Source: Immersiella caudata (taxonomy: Eukaryota > Ascomycota > Sordariomycetes > Sordariales > Lasiosphaeriaceae). From it: a stretch of DNA of 64,000 nucleotides. Made by a program: the position numbers and the translations under genes. The notes under the pieces are model-generated. The model was not told the origin of the DNA, did no database searches, and worked only from the letters and a program-made list of their open reading frames with translations. Every line of letters begins with the position of its first letter. Positions within the stretch are counted from its first letter, which is position 1. The DNA is taken from assembly GCA_030512335.1 (NCBI GenBank), contig JAULSU010000005.1:2480001-2544000 (forward strand), written 5' to 3'. Shown one piece after another: positions 22,816 through 34,345 of the stretch.

Positions 22816-23501
22816 AACACGGTCTCTGTCGGGGCGCACGATGGAGTTCTGGGAACCTAACTCAGGGGGACGCTTAAAATGTCTATTCAGTAGTCCTTAA
22901 TTGATTATATAATTCACCATGCCTAAAGAAGCGAATGCTTTGTGAGTTGTCCAACTGTTGATGTGGTGACCGGCCCATTCCTCGCAGGCCTTCCATCCTC
23001 ATGGTTGACGCCCACTCAGCTCCTCTGCAAGCGATCCCTGCTTGGTGTTGCCGCTTTATGTGGTGTTGAGGACCTGATGACGTTGAAGTGTGCCATAAGG
23101 ATGGTGTGGTGGAACATTCACAGCACATGCCTACCCGCGGTCCAGGCCAAACACCTGAACCTAGCGCTGATCCATGGTTTGAAGTGGTAGTATTCCTCCT
23201 TGACTGGAGCAAGAATTAGGTACAATGCATAGACAACAGGGTAGTTTGGGTATAATATTTGCTCCGAAATGTCAAAGAAACGAGAGGGTAAACCGAAAAG
23301 CGAGCGTCATCCAACCCGCAGACTGCCACCAGCGCCCCTGACCACCCCTCGCCATATTGAGAGTCACACCCCCGTCATTACTGTATGGTACGCAGAGTTA
23401 TCCAACCGGGACAAAACTCCCTGGTATCACCCGTGACGTAGGGGATTATGTCGAATATTGTGAAGAGAAGATGCAACATATGCGATGAGGTCGGTCCGAC
23501 C
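22816..23501. other. Intergenic, convergent 3' ends
   Basis: These 686 bp lie between the Cys-rich gene (plus) and the WD40-like gene (minus). No coding region or RNA gene was recognised. Confidence 0.5.
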
Positions 23502-25594
23502 TCACATCGGTCGAACCTCCATTTTGTCGTGGGCTTCGTGGATTTCGTAAACACCAATGTTGCCCTCTGCGTCGCCGACGTAGAGGAAGCCGCCGTCGGC
23601 CGCAAAGCTGAGCTCTGTGACTTTGCCGAGGCGTTCAAGTTGCTCGAAGCCGGGACGAGGTCCGCTGTCCATGACGCCCGCATAAGGGTCAGGCCAGCAC
23701 CTAATGGAGTTCAGCTATGTCGCGGCTTGAGGGCACGAAAGGGGAACTGCTTACCAGAGCTGCTTGCCCGTTGTGGCGTCAAGAATGACCAGAGTTCCGC
23801 GGGCGCCTCCGTCGGTACCACGAGCATCGCAATACGCGACGTAGCGGCAGTCCGGAGACACACAGGAGATGGCATTGGGGATGCGGAACGTGCGCGTCGA
23901 GTTGGCGGCGAAGTCCCAGACGAGGACGTATCGGCTGAGGACCTTGACGGGCTGGAGGTTATACCCCTGACCACCGCGCGATGCGGGCACGGGCACTGCT
24001 CGGTAGCTAGCGGGTATCCAAATGGATATGGCGACGCTACCGTAAGTAGCCAAGCCGTTGGGGAGCGCTGTGTCGAGCTCGGTGTGTTGCCTGATCAATC
24101 ATGTCAGTTCACGTTGAGCAACATTCCTGACGGGGAATGCTACATACCAAGGAGCGACCACCCGGTATGGTTCACTCGATATTATCGTGGAAGCCGAGTC
24201 GTTAGTTACCGGACCGCCGTGGCCCTGAATCTCCCAGGCCACAAGAAGGGTCTCGCGCTCAGGTGGTGGGTGGCCCAGGCGTGGTGGTCGAGGGCCTGAC
24301 GCCGTCACTAGGAGTGGGCTGGTGGAAGAGAAAGCGAGCTCGGGGTATTTAGGGACGACCGGAAGACCGGCACGCCGCAGTTCGATAGAGTGTGAGCGAC
24401 GGAAAGGCTTCTTGTCGTGCGTAGCGGCGTGCAGGTCAATGACGTCGGTGTCGCCGCGGTATGTTACCAGGGGGCTCCAGGGGGACTCGTAGATATTACA
24501 CCGCACGGAAGCCCAGCGGTCCGCTTTGTCGATGGTCTGCAGGCGCTTCTTCTTGGCCCAGTCCCAAATCTCGAGCGTGTCCCCGAAGCCGGCGGCGATG
24601 GCCATCAATGTGGTCGGCTCAGATAGAATGGCATGGCTGCGCACAAAGTACTCCCTGGATCGCGCTTGCGCAGTGGTGTAACAAGAGATCTTGATGGTGC
24701 TTTGAACAGCACCGCTGCCAACGGACCAAACTTTGATCATCTTGTTGCCATGTTTACTGGCTAAAGTTGTCGCCGACGTCGAGACGTCGAAGTAGTAGAT
24801 GGCAGGGTCCTTTATGCCCTTCTCGTTCTTTGTAGCAAGCACCTTCCACGGCGCGAGTTCAACGGGAGCGGCGGTTGACTGGGCCTCGGGCGCAGGTTTT
24901 GGTTGACGATCCCGCGGCGCCGCATGGTGGAGTGACATCGGCGTAGGGGGAAGATCTGGCGAAAACATTGGTGCAGTGCTTCCGGATCTTTGACCGTGCG
25001 AGCACTCCGAGTATCGAGATGAGCCGGCCTCCGAGCCTTCTGCGGAGGCGTACGAAGGGGTGCGGTGGAGTGTGTTCGACAAGGTCGGCAGTGGTGGCAC
25101 CGGGGGCCGGGCCAGGGGCGGAATCGGCGGTAGGGCCCTCGTGGGCGGCTTGCTTGGCGTGGGATACAAAGACAACCCGGTGCTGCTCCCGGAGGTCGGC
25201 ACCCGATTCAGCCTTCTTTCGGACGCTGGCGAGTCCTTCCGAGCGCTCGCCCGGCCGTGGGACCGGGGCCGGGACGGGGGCCGGGACGGGGGCTGGGACG
25301 TGGGCCGGACGGGAGTGCGGCTGTGGCCCGTGTCGTGCGAGGGTACCCGGAACAACTCTCCCTCTTCGGGGAGCCATGGCGAAGGTGTTCTAGGCTGCTG
25401 CTCGTGCCATTCGTTGGCATGGTGTGGAAGCTGCCTGCGCTTCTCGTGTGCCGATCCCCCCGTGTTCAGTTGGCGCAACGTATTCCTGAAGCGACCATGT
25501 CAATACAACGTTCAATTCGACAAGCAATGAGACAGGGTAAACACTCGTACGCCATCTCGTCCATCTCGGTAGTAGTTCGGGCATGCGGATCCAT
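23502..25594 (-). CDS. WD40-like beta-propeller protein with Pro-rich N-terminus
   Basis: Model: exons 25594-25551, 25485-24148, 24090-23755 and 23700-23502, 638 aa. All four junctions keep frame, with donors GTACGA, GTATGT and GTAAGC and branch-like CTGAC sites. Residues 1-230 are disordered and rich in Pro, Ser and Arg (repeated PPSRP and PPLP types), as in linkers that bind SH3 or WW domains. From about residue 230 the chain shows propeller-type blades: LASKHGNKMIKVWSV, AGFGDTLEIWDWAKKKRL, TYRGDTDVIDLHA, SRYVLVWDFA, ISCVSPDCRYVAYCD and LSFAADGGFLYVGDAEGNIGVYEI. These beta-strand and WD-like endings support a WD40/quinoprotein-like repeat protein, likely a cytoplasmic or nuclear scaffold. 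Partners are unknown. Confidence 0.85.
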
Positions 25595-27586
25595 GTCAAC
25601 GGCCTGACCTCAGATCGAGCAGCGGTCCAGGGCCTCTTCGTTCCAGCGTTCGGCTCGTCCGTTGTCGTGCGGCGTCAGGGACAGCGTTGGGACAGTGGCA
25701 ACCATACCAACGGCAAAAGAGAGGACGAAAGCGCAAAAGGAGAAAGTCAAGACACGAGGGGCGGCCGTAATTCCAGAGTTGCGTCGCATGGAGCGTCAGC
25801 AGGCTGGGGCCCCGGGGGACCAGGGGAGGGAAGCTTCTCCATCTTGTATCCATTTTCTCCAACTCTGGCCGTCCTCTCCAATCGCCGCCAGTCGGGAGAC
25901 GTCGCTGCTAGCTCCCAAGCCCACGATTGCCCCCAATTAGGAAATTCCAGGCTAGAAATTGGGCCGGAGCCAATAGATAATATCGCCAGGCGTGTGTGGA
26001 GAGATAGCAGCGCGAGCGTAGATCCAGCGAGGTCCTCCCCGCGATTCCATTCCTGTTGTCCTTTGTGGGCGAGTTTTCATGAGGGGAAGTTGGGGCGTGG
26101 CATTTTGCCGTCCAACCTCGCTGCAAACCCTGGCTAGCCTCAGTCGGAGGACCCACAAATGCCCCTGCCCAACGCGCCCAGCACCGGGGAGTCAGGCCCC
26201 AGCATCCCACCACAGCGCGCCATCATCGTGACTGACCTGCAGCTTGCCCGCCCCGGGTCATAGCCAGAGCTGTGACAGCTCGCCATTTCGGTCAAGTGGA
26301 GCCGCATTGGAATGTTGCCCGCAACATCGAACAGCAACTGGGCCCAAGCTTTGCAGCTCGCGTCTTGTTTTCCAGCAGCTGGGTCCGCGCCGGCGTGATC
26401 TCCTGTTCGTTCACCAGACCCCGGGTCAATTCGCTGTCGCACGCTTCCCTTCCAGTACCAACCCCACAGGTGAACCTCAAAGTCACATCGCCACGCCAAG
26501 CAGGATTCCCGTGTCCCGCCGCAAAGGCCTCAAACGTGCCCGGCTCGGGATGTACCACACCTTTCGACGTGGAAACGGCCCGAACAGTGCCAGGTTTTCT
26601 CTCGCCTCTGCAGACCCAAGAGGTTGCGTTGCTACGCCCCTCGGCGACACATGGAAACTCGATTATTATCGCACCCAGACCTCTCTGCGCCCTGTGTCTG
26701 TCCTACCATCCATCTCACGACTCGACGGCTCGGCAGCTAGTCTGAAAGGGGCTACCGGTCGCGCAGGAGTCGACGACGAGAGGTCCGCTTGCGAAGACGC
26801 GTCCGTGTTCACTTCCAGCTTGCCCGGTTCGCCGTCCCTTGCATCGATAGTAAGGACTGTTTCACAATGCGGCGCTGCACACACCGCCGACCTCACACAG
26901 CATCGGAGCTCGCTGGCAGCTGGGACGCCGGGGTTTTTGGCAGGGGCTTCTGCAGGTGAGGTGCATCCGGCGTCTCTGCCGGGCCAGTGACGGTCGCTAG
27001 CCACCGACGCTAAAACCAGAACTTACCCACATGGCGAAAACTAGCGGTTGGAAAAAGCGTTGTCGTTGGACCGGTGTATGTCTCAGACCCTTCAACTTTT
27101 ATTCTTCAAGCATTGACAGATGCAGCCACCTGGTCCCTCGTGGGCCGCAGCCATTTCGATAGTGCGAGACGTCTGGATTCTTCTTCTCGGAGAGCCAGAC
27201 CGTCCCAAGGCAGACACATTCTGCGGCTCTTCGTCGATCAAAACTAGAGTTTGCCAGATGGTGCACGCCTCCCTTGCGTCACTATGGACATTTGGGAGCC
27301 TGGACCAATGGTCATGTCCAAACGGCTTTGGCTACCTAAAACGGTATCAAGATGCAGCGCCGAGTTGTTTCCACATTAGCATCCTTCGGAATGTGGAACG
27401 GTAACCTTTTGGCTTTTGCTCCCGTCTTCAGTCCGCCAAGGCCCGATGAGCAGCGGATCCCGAGCCTGCGGAAAGGGGTTCCCACATGTTCATTGCCGAA
27501 CACCGCCAACGGAACCTGCCGCAAACCTCCGGCCCCCACCCAGATTGTGAAAGGAGATCAACGCCATCGATTGCAATGCTGGCTGC

Positions 27587-27606
27587 AAAAAAAAAAAAAA
27601 AAAAAA
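27587..27606. repeat. Poly(A) run of 20
   Basis: An uninterrupted run of 20 A on the plus strand. It has no upstream retrotransposon-like coding sequence, so it is treated as a simple homopolymer. Confidence 0.9.
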
Positions 27607-27706
27607 GCAATACTAGCAGCACAAACAAAAGGAATACTCAGCCAAAGACCGGACTTGCGCGCCAGCGTGACAACATCCCACGATGATAAGATCAGAAATA
27701 GAACAG

Positions 27707-27741
27707 CCGGCAACCGGCAACCGGCAGCCGGCAACCGGCAA
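27707..27741. repeat. 7-bp tandem repeat (CCGGCAA), five copies
   Basis: Five consecutive heptamers CCGGCAA; the third copy ends in G instead of A. A partial sixth copy (CCG) follows. It is non-coding. A shorter version of the same motif (ACCGGCAACCGGCA) recurs near 46681-46694. Confidence 0.9.
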
Positions 27742-29289
27742 CCGCTGATCCCGGTCACTTCTTTGCCAAGTTGATAGTACTTTGCAAAGTTGCAACTAGA
27801 GTAACGGTTCTTTTTCCGCCTTATAGGGGCTGATAGAGCGGTGGACCTCTGCATGGCGGTCATCCGCGATGGGATCCTTGCCGTCTGACGCAGTCATCAG
27901 GGGCTGCCAGCGACTCCAGACGCCAACATCCGTCCCCTTGCCAATGTTTCCCGACCATCCTGTTCCTCAGACCGGCAGTTGCAGGCGGTTCCGCGGTTGT
28001 CATGCCGGCTACGAATTATAACTGCGATGTGTTTCAGTCCCGGAAGGTGTTGTGTTTGTTTCGACCACAATACTATTATGGTCATGAATGCCAAGAAACA
28101 TCAGCAGCTGGCAAGTAGTCAGACCCAACTTTAGCACCCCTAGATCCACCGCTGGTTGTTGTAGCTCGACATTGATTCACCGCTCTTGATCCACTGTGAC
28201 GATTCTCGCGACCGGCATGATCGACAAGACGACGATGGCCCAGGTTTTGTGTAGCTCACAAGATAACGCAGCGTTAGCTGTGAGTTATTAGTCTCCAAGC
28301 AACGCGGACGACAAAGAGGTCTTCCCAAAGTGCTTTCTTACGTGACTGTGGTACTTGCCTCACACCTACCCCTGACGCAAGTGTCAACTAATCAACTTTT
28401 GAGCCTCGTTTCCAGAAAGATCCACACCTCACCCGTCCTTCCGGCATCGTTCCCTATGGCCCTGAGTTCGTTTCGTTTTCCATGTTGTCAACTGTCTTGA
28501 GCTATTCATCCCTCCCCCCTAGTTCGATCATCGCGACAAAATATCATATGAAACAGGCGTCATAGACAATAACGAATTTAACTTCAAAAAGTAAGCCACA
28601 CCTCAGCACTCCGAAACTGAGTCACACAGCGAGAAGGTTCATGGCAAAGATGACTCTACTGGTTGGGTGGAGTCCTCCGACATCATGATATCTAGATTCA
28701 GCGGAGTGACTCGGATGGAGGCTTTTTGCAAGTCACCAAATGCCATACGGATGAGGAAAGTGAGTCGGTGGACTTTCCATGTTGCAGATTGAAGAAGGGG
28801 AGGCTTGGGTGGGTTGAGATCTTGCGAGATTCTATATCTCCCGGCCTCGCTTCGAATCAACTCAAGATTGGGTACCTGAGGGTCGTCTGTCCGCGCTCTG
28901 CAGATGTAGTGTCTTGGGCTCTTTGAAGCAATCCGCTTTTTGAGATCCAGGCATTCTTGCGTAATATGTGGCAGATTGGCCGAGAACCCGCCATCCATCC
29001 ATCTTATGGAAAGAGCAAACGCGACAAGACGCATTACCCAAGGTGCCTTCCCAATGCCAATAGCCCTAAGCGCACTAGTCAGCAGGGCTTTCGCTCCAGA
29101 AGAAAGTGGCCATTTGCTCCGTGCGAGAACGCGTCCCCCAGACCTGCAAGCGCCTTCAAAGAGAAGAAGTTTGAATCGATTGCATTGTAAGTAACCATCT
29201 TTTGCATCTCAAAACACCCTAGGAATAATTTCAGAAGGTGTGAAATTTATTCAGAAAGGCCTGCCAACCTCCCAAAGACGGCTGGAGCC

Positions 29290-29667
29290 ATGTCCGAACC
29301 ACCCCCCCCCCCCCTGCCGCCGCAATAAAGAACGCCATCGACGAAGAGAACAAGTCGCTATGCCGCAAGCTTCACAAACTGATAAGCCGTCACACCGAAA
29401 GGCTGGTCGACTTCCAAGAGACTGCTCGTATGAACGGCGTGGGCGAGGTGCTCGACCAGCTGATTCCCGGTCCGGCGGGAATGACGGCTAGGGTTGTGAA
29501 TGATTTCGCGAGCAGCTATCTTGATACCCTCCATGGGTAGGTAGCTGGGGAGACTCAGACTCAAGTGGTGAGGACTCGGATGGTAGTGTGGTTACCATTT
29601 AGCATGTTCAGGGAGACGAAAGCGCAATTAGTGGGGTGGATAGTGAGGAGGAGGATGCGCTTCCCTT
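29290..29667 (+). pseudogene. Possible decayed coding remnant
   Basis: Three stretches in different frames read like one protein. They are an ATG at 29290 followed by SEP and a poly-Pro run on a C13 tract, then about 70 codons in a second frame (AIKNAIDEENKSL, LVDFQETARMNGVGEVLDQL, FASSYLDTLHG), then an acidic Ser/Asp/Glu-rich tail (DSDSSGEDSDG ... SEEEDALPL) in a third frame with a TAG inside. A helical basic segment followed by an acidic tail is a plausible protein layout. The frame changes at the C13 tract and near 29535, plus the stop near 29599, argue that the gene is dead or that the sequence has homopolymer errors. I recognise no family. Confidence 0.35.
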
Positions 29668-30453
29668 GTGAGCAAGGCAAAAGGCGCGAAGAAGGGAAAG
29701 GGGGTTGTTCGTAACAACGAAGGAGCGTCGTCTGGGCGTGCTCATTTGACAAGCACGAGGAAAAGAAATTGTTGCCTCGCCCCTCCAAGTGAAGTTATTT
29801 TGAGCACGGAATTTCCGCCAGAGGGACCTCACGTCTCTCAACCACTCACGGTTGTCGAAAAGAGATCCTGTTTTAAACCCAGTCTTCTGGAATATACATC
29901 TGTTCGGGAGGTCAAATTCGCTTGTCGTGAAACCGGGAGTCCATTTCCAAGGCTTCTGAGAACACCCAGGCACCGCCAACGTGATGACTGAGCCGAATGC
30001 CTATGGGGAAATCGTTCAGACTGGCCCATCAGTCATCTTTCAACTCATCACATCCCACAGTCTTTCATTTCCACAAAGAGCATGTCAGTACTTTCAAAAG
30101 TCAAGGTTGTTCCTACATAGGGCCCCTCAGGAATGCACTAAACAAACTCCATCCACGGCAGAAATCCTACAATCACGTCCGAGGCTTTGAAATACCAAAC
30201 CCAACAGCTTCATGAGCATCCCCAATGGCTAATTACTCCAATTCCTACACATCAGGGCATCCTCTGTCACGTCCTCCAAGTTGCCTTATCAACAGCACCT
30301 CCATGTGAGCTTCTCGACGGAAGCATTCTTCTCCTCCACCCATTTTCTGTTCAACTCTCGGCCTTCCTCGGTGTCAACCGAATGTGGCGGTATCACTGAG
30401 AAATAGTAGAATCAGTACCAGCTTACATCCTCACAGGTGTGAGGTTCTTGCCT

Positions 30454-31856
30454 TCATAACCGTGTTGTCACGATCTCGTAGTCTGAATACACCCGAAGGG
30501 TCTCATAGTCATGGCATTTGTGCCTCTGATGCTTAGAGGCAACCTGGAAATGTTGCACGGCACTCATCTCGCTCGATGTTAGGTTGAAGTATAATGCGGG
30601 AATTGAAACGGGCAGCGTACCTGCAGGAAGCTCACCGTACCTCCAACTGGATACGATGGAATAGCTCCGGTAGGCCGGGGTTCCTTCGGGCTTTTGGTCG
30701 TCTTTCGAGTCTTCAGTATCTCGAGAGCTTTGGAACTCTCGGATTTGGGAGTGGTCGGGGCCTTCTCACGCTTGACATGGTTCTTGATTGTCCATTTCGA
30801 CACGCCCCATTTTTCTGCCGCAGCGTTCTGAGACATTCCGCGACGAACATCCCTGAGTGCCGAACGGAGGTCTCGTTGGTATGCAAGACCGTAATGCCTC
30901 TTGGCCGAAGTCTTGGGAGCTGTGGGAGTCCTGGGTGACTTGGGATTGTCGCGTACCTCAGATTTGACAAGACCAAGAACTTCTTGTGTACTGCATTGAA
31001 TAGCTTGGAAATCGCCAATACTACAGCGTCGACTACCTCAGATTCGGGATTTCCAACTCCGTCGGAGCCGCTGAGCGACTTCTTGGCTTTGTTCAGACGA
31101 GCCCAAACTGTGTCGAATGGAGCATTCGACTTTCTAGCTGCGGTAGTCAACGGTCCACCTCCTTGACCAAATTCCCGAAGGGCAGATGCGATGTTCTGCT
31201 CACGGATGGAGGCCGTTTCAGCATCCGCACGATTTAGTCCCGTGGGCGTCTCCACCGCCTTTGGTGCACTGGGTACGACTTGGACGTCGGGAAGGCGCTA
31301 TCGCCAAAAATTTAGCAATGCACGCTGATAAACTCTTTCAAGAGTGAGGGCATACCCAGGAGTTGAAAGAGTTAAAGGCGGCTTGGGGAGTAAAAAGCGC
31401 TGGTTGCCCCTGAAGTTGGGTCGATGTGGGCAAAACACTGGGGTTGTGTCGGCGGTGCTCCGCTTCTCCTTGGTCAACAGGGGCAACAGCCTCTTTGAAA
31501 TCATCCGGCGTCTGAACCGCGCTGCGGCTGAGAGTGACCAGTTGTCTGTCACTCCCAAGGGTAGTCAAGCTAGTTTGAAGGAACCCTTCGAGGTGCTTTG
31601 TCGCCCGCGCTGCCGCAACTTCCATCTCGTCAAGGACCAAATCAGCGGTGAAGGTCTCGTCGCCAGAGCCTTTCAAGAGAGCTTGGCCAATTATGCCCAA
31701 CTTATCCGAATGTTGTACGGTGAGAGCCCGAAGCCCTGCGACAAACTCTTCAGTCGCTTCATCCAAGGCTGGCTGCCATGTCTTCCGGGATTCCTCTTTG
31801 GCCTTGAGACGCCAAGCGGCTTCTCGCTCCTGGATTGCTTGCCTGAAGCTGTCCAT
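30454..31856 (-). CDS. Protein with two psq-like helix-turn-helix units
   Basis: Model: exons 31856-31356, 31279-31037, 30956-30621 and 30543-30454, 389 aa, frame-continuous throughout. The first exon (167 aa) is helical and charged. The second encodes an HTH-like unit (EQNIASALREFGQGG ... TTAARKSNAPFDTVWARL). The third encodes a clearer psq-type HTH (YQRDLRSALRDVRRGMSQNA, AEKWGVSKWTIKNHV) followed by a basic tail. Psq HTH units occur at the N-terminus of pogo/Fot1-type transposases and in derived DNA-binding proteins. No DDE catalytic domain or inverted repeats are present here. A nuclear DNA-binding role is likely; a domesticated transposase origin is inference. Uncertain points are the acceptor at 31280 (35 nt from the branch) and the 80-nt second intron, which lacks an obvious branch site. 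Confidence 0.6.
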
Positions 31857-33379
31857 CTTTGCTGATTTGGGTTATTGTGAATTGACCAAGCCAGATAGTA
31901 CAATCTGTACTGTTGGAACAGGAGTCAGCCGGGAAAGGCGAAGTCGGTTGGCAAATCGACTAGAAATCAGGAGCAGCGACTGACACGTCTACGATGGAAA
32001 GCATCGAGATAGCAGGACCAAAACTCAACGATCGACGCAACTTACCAGAGTTATAGAAGCAAACAAGACTTGGAGTGGCAGGTGCAAATCAATCGACAGA
32101 CTGCTCCACCCGGAAGTAGAATTTGACGAACAGTAAGCTACAGCGAGCCCATAACTTGTTGGAGGCTTGCCATTGGTGGAGGAAAGGTTGATTGGTGGTA
32201 AAAGGAGATGTAGAGTGAGAGACTGAGGGTGCCTCCGGGGCAGCTTTTGGCAAAATACCTACCCACCCCTCGCTGGTTGCTCCAGAGACGAACGGAAGGA
32301 AAGAGCGTAAACGCCGTTTCAGAAAATCCCTGTGATACAATTCAACAAATTAAAGGTAAAGTCCCGCACAAGAGACCGAATCTTTCAGGTGCGGTTTAGT
32401 TGGGTTGTTTGTCGTGATTTTGTTGCTGCGTCGGGGCGAAGAGTCCAAGATCGAGGGGAGGTGTGTGGCAGAAGTTGTGTGGAGCGCTCCTTCCTCAAAT
32501 TCTATCACCTGAAGTGTCCCGATGGACCGTCACATGCCAGTGTTCATCAGGTTCACCTAGGTAGCGACACCAAAGGCACGTAGGCTTCAAAAAAACAAAC
32601 CATTACGAGCTCTCAATCCCTTTGTTGATTTTATTTCTACGTTCATGACTCCATGCAACCAGGAACCCACACACTCGCCTCATCCTGGTGCGTTGTTTAA
32701 GCTCAGCACGCTGATTGGCTGGCGCCAAGACACGGCTTCGAAACTCCCACAACCCCACTCCGAACTTCAGCCTCACGCATCCCACTCGAACGACAAGCAA
32801 ACGATCGAACATCCATGGTGAGGAAAATCCTGACACAGTATTAGATTTGGGAACTTTTACAGGTTTTCATTCAACTGCCGATCTAGTTACGCCCCTTACA
32901 TCCCGCCCAGCCCGCAGCTCTTTCACCCGGCGGCACCGATGTTACGGGGAGTGACATTGTGGCTTCACACGGGTTTCGGTATCAGAGTCCATATAAAAAC
33001 AAAAACTCCGAACCAGCGGTAATGAGCAGGATCTTTATTGACCCGATCAAGCCTCCCTCCCTCGGCCGCAGCCCGACCACGTGAGCGACATCCAGCAACA
33101 GCAGTCGAGAACAACGTCATCTAACACAAAATTCAAAGATGTTGTCTCACCCCCCATGACAGCAGCCCAGTTCCATATCAGCATCCCTATGTGTAGCATC
33201 TCGAATCTGTTTCCTATTCGCAGGCCCCGTTGGAGACCTACAGCGAAAGCCAGGTATGTACATTCAACCACTCACTCGAAATATATACAATTGCAACATC
33301 TGCAAACTTCACATCTCCAAACTTACTTCCCCAATCAAGTCTCGTGCCCCAGACCAGCACCCTTAGAGCCTCGAACCAC
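31857..33379. other. Intergenic, about 1.5 kb
   Basis: Lies upstream of the psq-HTH gene and downstream of the GH62 gene (both minus). A CCAAT-type ATTGG occurs near 32713. No coding region with a recognisable product was seen. Confidence 0.5.
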
Positions 33380-34345
33380 CTAGCGCTGCAAAGTCAACAA
33401 CCCCGGCCGATACGGCAACCGCCCATAATCGCCCCCACTCTGCGGCGATCGCCCCTGATACAACAACTGCATCTTACACGCATCAATCAACATGGTCTCA
33501 TCCGCCGTCACCCTAATAATCTCCCCGTGCGAGATATCATTCGTCCACGTAACCCCCGTGTTCGCCTTCCCAGCAAACGCCGGCTCCCTCCCCGCGTTCA
33601 GCGTCCACTGCCCATCGAGTGTCTTGGCTGTGAACGAGCGGAAGTACCGACCCTGGGATCCAATCGCTTCGACGATCATGAGGTAGTAATCCTGGCCGCG
33701 GACCTTGTACACCTGGACGGCCTCAAAGAGGTTATTGGTGGTGTCGCTCATGATGGTTTGGTAGTTTGAGCCGAAGCTGCCGGGGAAGCGATCGTAGGGC
33801 ATGCTGGCGCGGTAGATCTTGCCGTTGTCGCCGCAGAAGAAGAGGTACATGTTCTTGCCGTCGCCGATGAGGGCCTGGTCGATGACGCCCGTGCTGGAGC
33901 CGGTGATGGAGCCGGTGAAGAGGGTTTGCACGTTGCCCCAGCCGTTGGCGTTGGTCGGGTCGTTGGAGGTGCGGTAGGAGAAGGCGGTGGGGCCCCACTG
34001 GTACGCGAGCACCCAGGTCTTCTTGGGGGCGAAGTAGAAGAGGGAGGGGGCGACGGTGGCGTAGTTCATCTTGTTCTGGGGGGCTTTGCCGAGGTCGTTC
34101 CAGTCTTTGATGACGCCGAAGTTCATGGAGCCCCAGGTTGAGCCGGTGTCGTGGTTCGTGGCGTAGACGAGGTGGCCGTCCTCGTAGGGGACCGTGGTGA
34201 AGTCCTTGAGGGAGACCCAGCCTGATTTGGGCTGTGCGAGGGGACCCGTGGAAGTCCACCGGTAGGTTGTCGGAAGGGAGCAGTTGGCTGTCTGCTGCTG
34301 CGCCAGGGCAGCGGTGGCCGCGGTGAGGAGGAGGATGGATTTCAT
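33380..34345 (-). CDS. Secreted GH62 alpha-L-arabinofuranosidase
   Basis: A single exon of 321 aa. The ATG at 34345 is chosen because it starts a clean signal peptide (MKSILLLTAATAALA) followed by QQQTANCSLP; the frame stays open further upstream without a better start. The mature enzyme is a bare GH62 catalytic domain: YRWTSTGPLAQPKSGWVSLKDFT near its start, which includes the region of the catalytic Asp, then SMNFGVIKDWND, APSLFYFAPKKTWVLAYQWG, GVIDQALIGDG, YLFFCGDNGKIYRASMP and LFEAVQVYKV, which holds the expected acid Glu. GH62 enzymes release arabinose side chains from arabinoxylan outside the cell. There is no carbohydrate-binding module. Length and motif order match the family. Confidence 0.96.
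   Translation of the reverse strand: MKSILLLTAATAALAQQQTANCSLPTTYRWTSTGPLAQPKSGWVSLKDFTTVPYEDGHLVYATNHDTGSTWGSMNFGVIKDWNDLGKAPQNKMNYATVAPSLFYFAPKKTWVLAYQWGPTAFSYRTSNDPTNANGWGNVQTLFTGSITGSSTGVIDQALIGDGKNMYLFFCGDNGKIYRASMPYDRFPGSFGSNYQTIMSDTTNNLFEAVQVYKVRGQDYYLMIVEAIGSQGRYFRSFTAKTLDGQWTLNAGREPAFAGKANTGVTWTNDISHGEIIRVTADETMLIDACKMQLLYQGRSPQSGGDYGRLPYRPGLLTLQR

Larger units (their letters stand above)
25595..30453. other. Gene-poor stretch, about 4.9 kb
   Basis: No intact gene was recognised between the WD40-like gene and the psq-HTH gene. The stretch holds an A20 run, a 7-bp tandem repeat and a decayed coding remnant around 29290-29670. Many short open frames exist on both strands, but none shows a known motif, a signal peptide or a consistent exon chain. 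No terminal inverted repeats or transposase motifs were found by eye. Confidence 0.5.

Noticed and set aside
27587..27606. A20 run as a possible retrotransposon tail
   Set aside because: No upstream reverse-transcriptase-like sequence and no target-site duplication could be identified.
28639..29034. Minus-strand open frame of 131 codons in the gene-poor region
   Set aside because: No motif, and no splice or promoter context.
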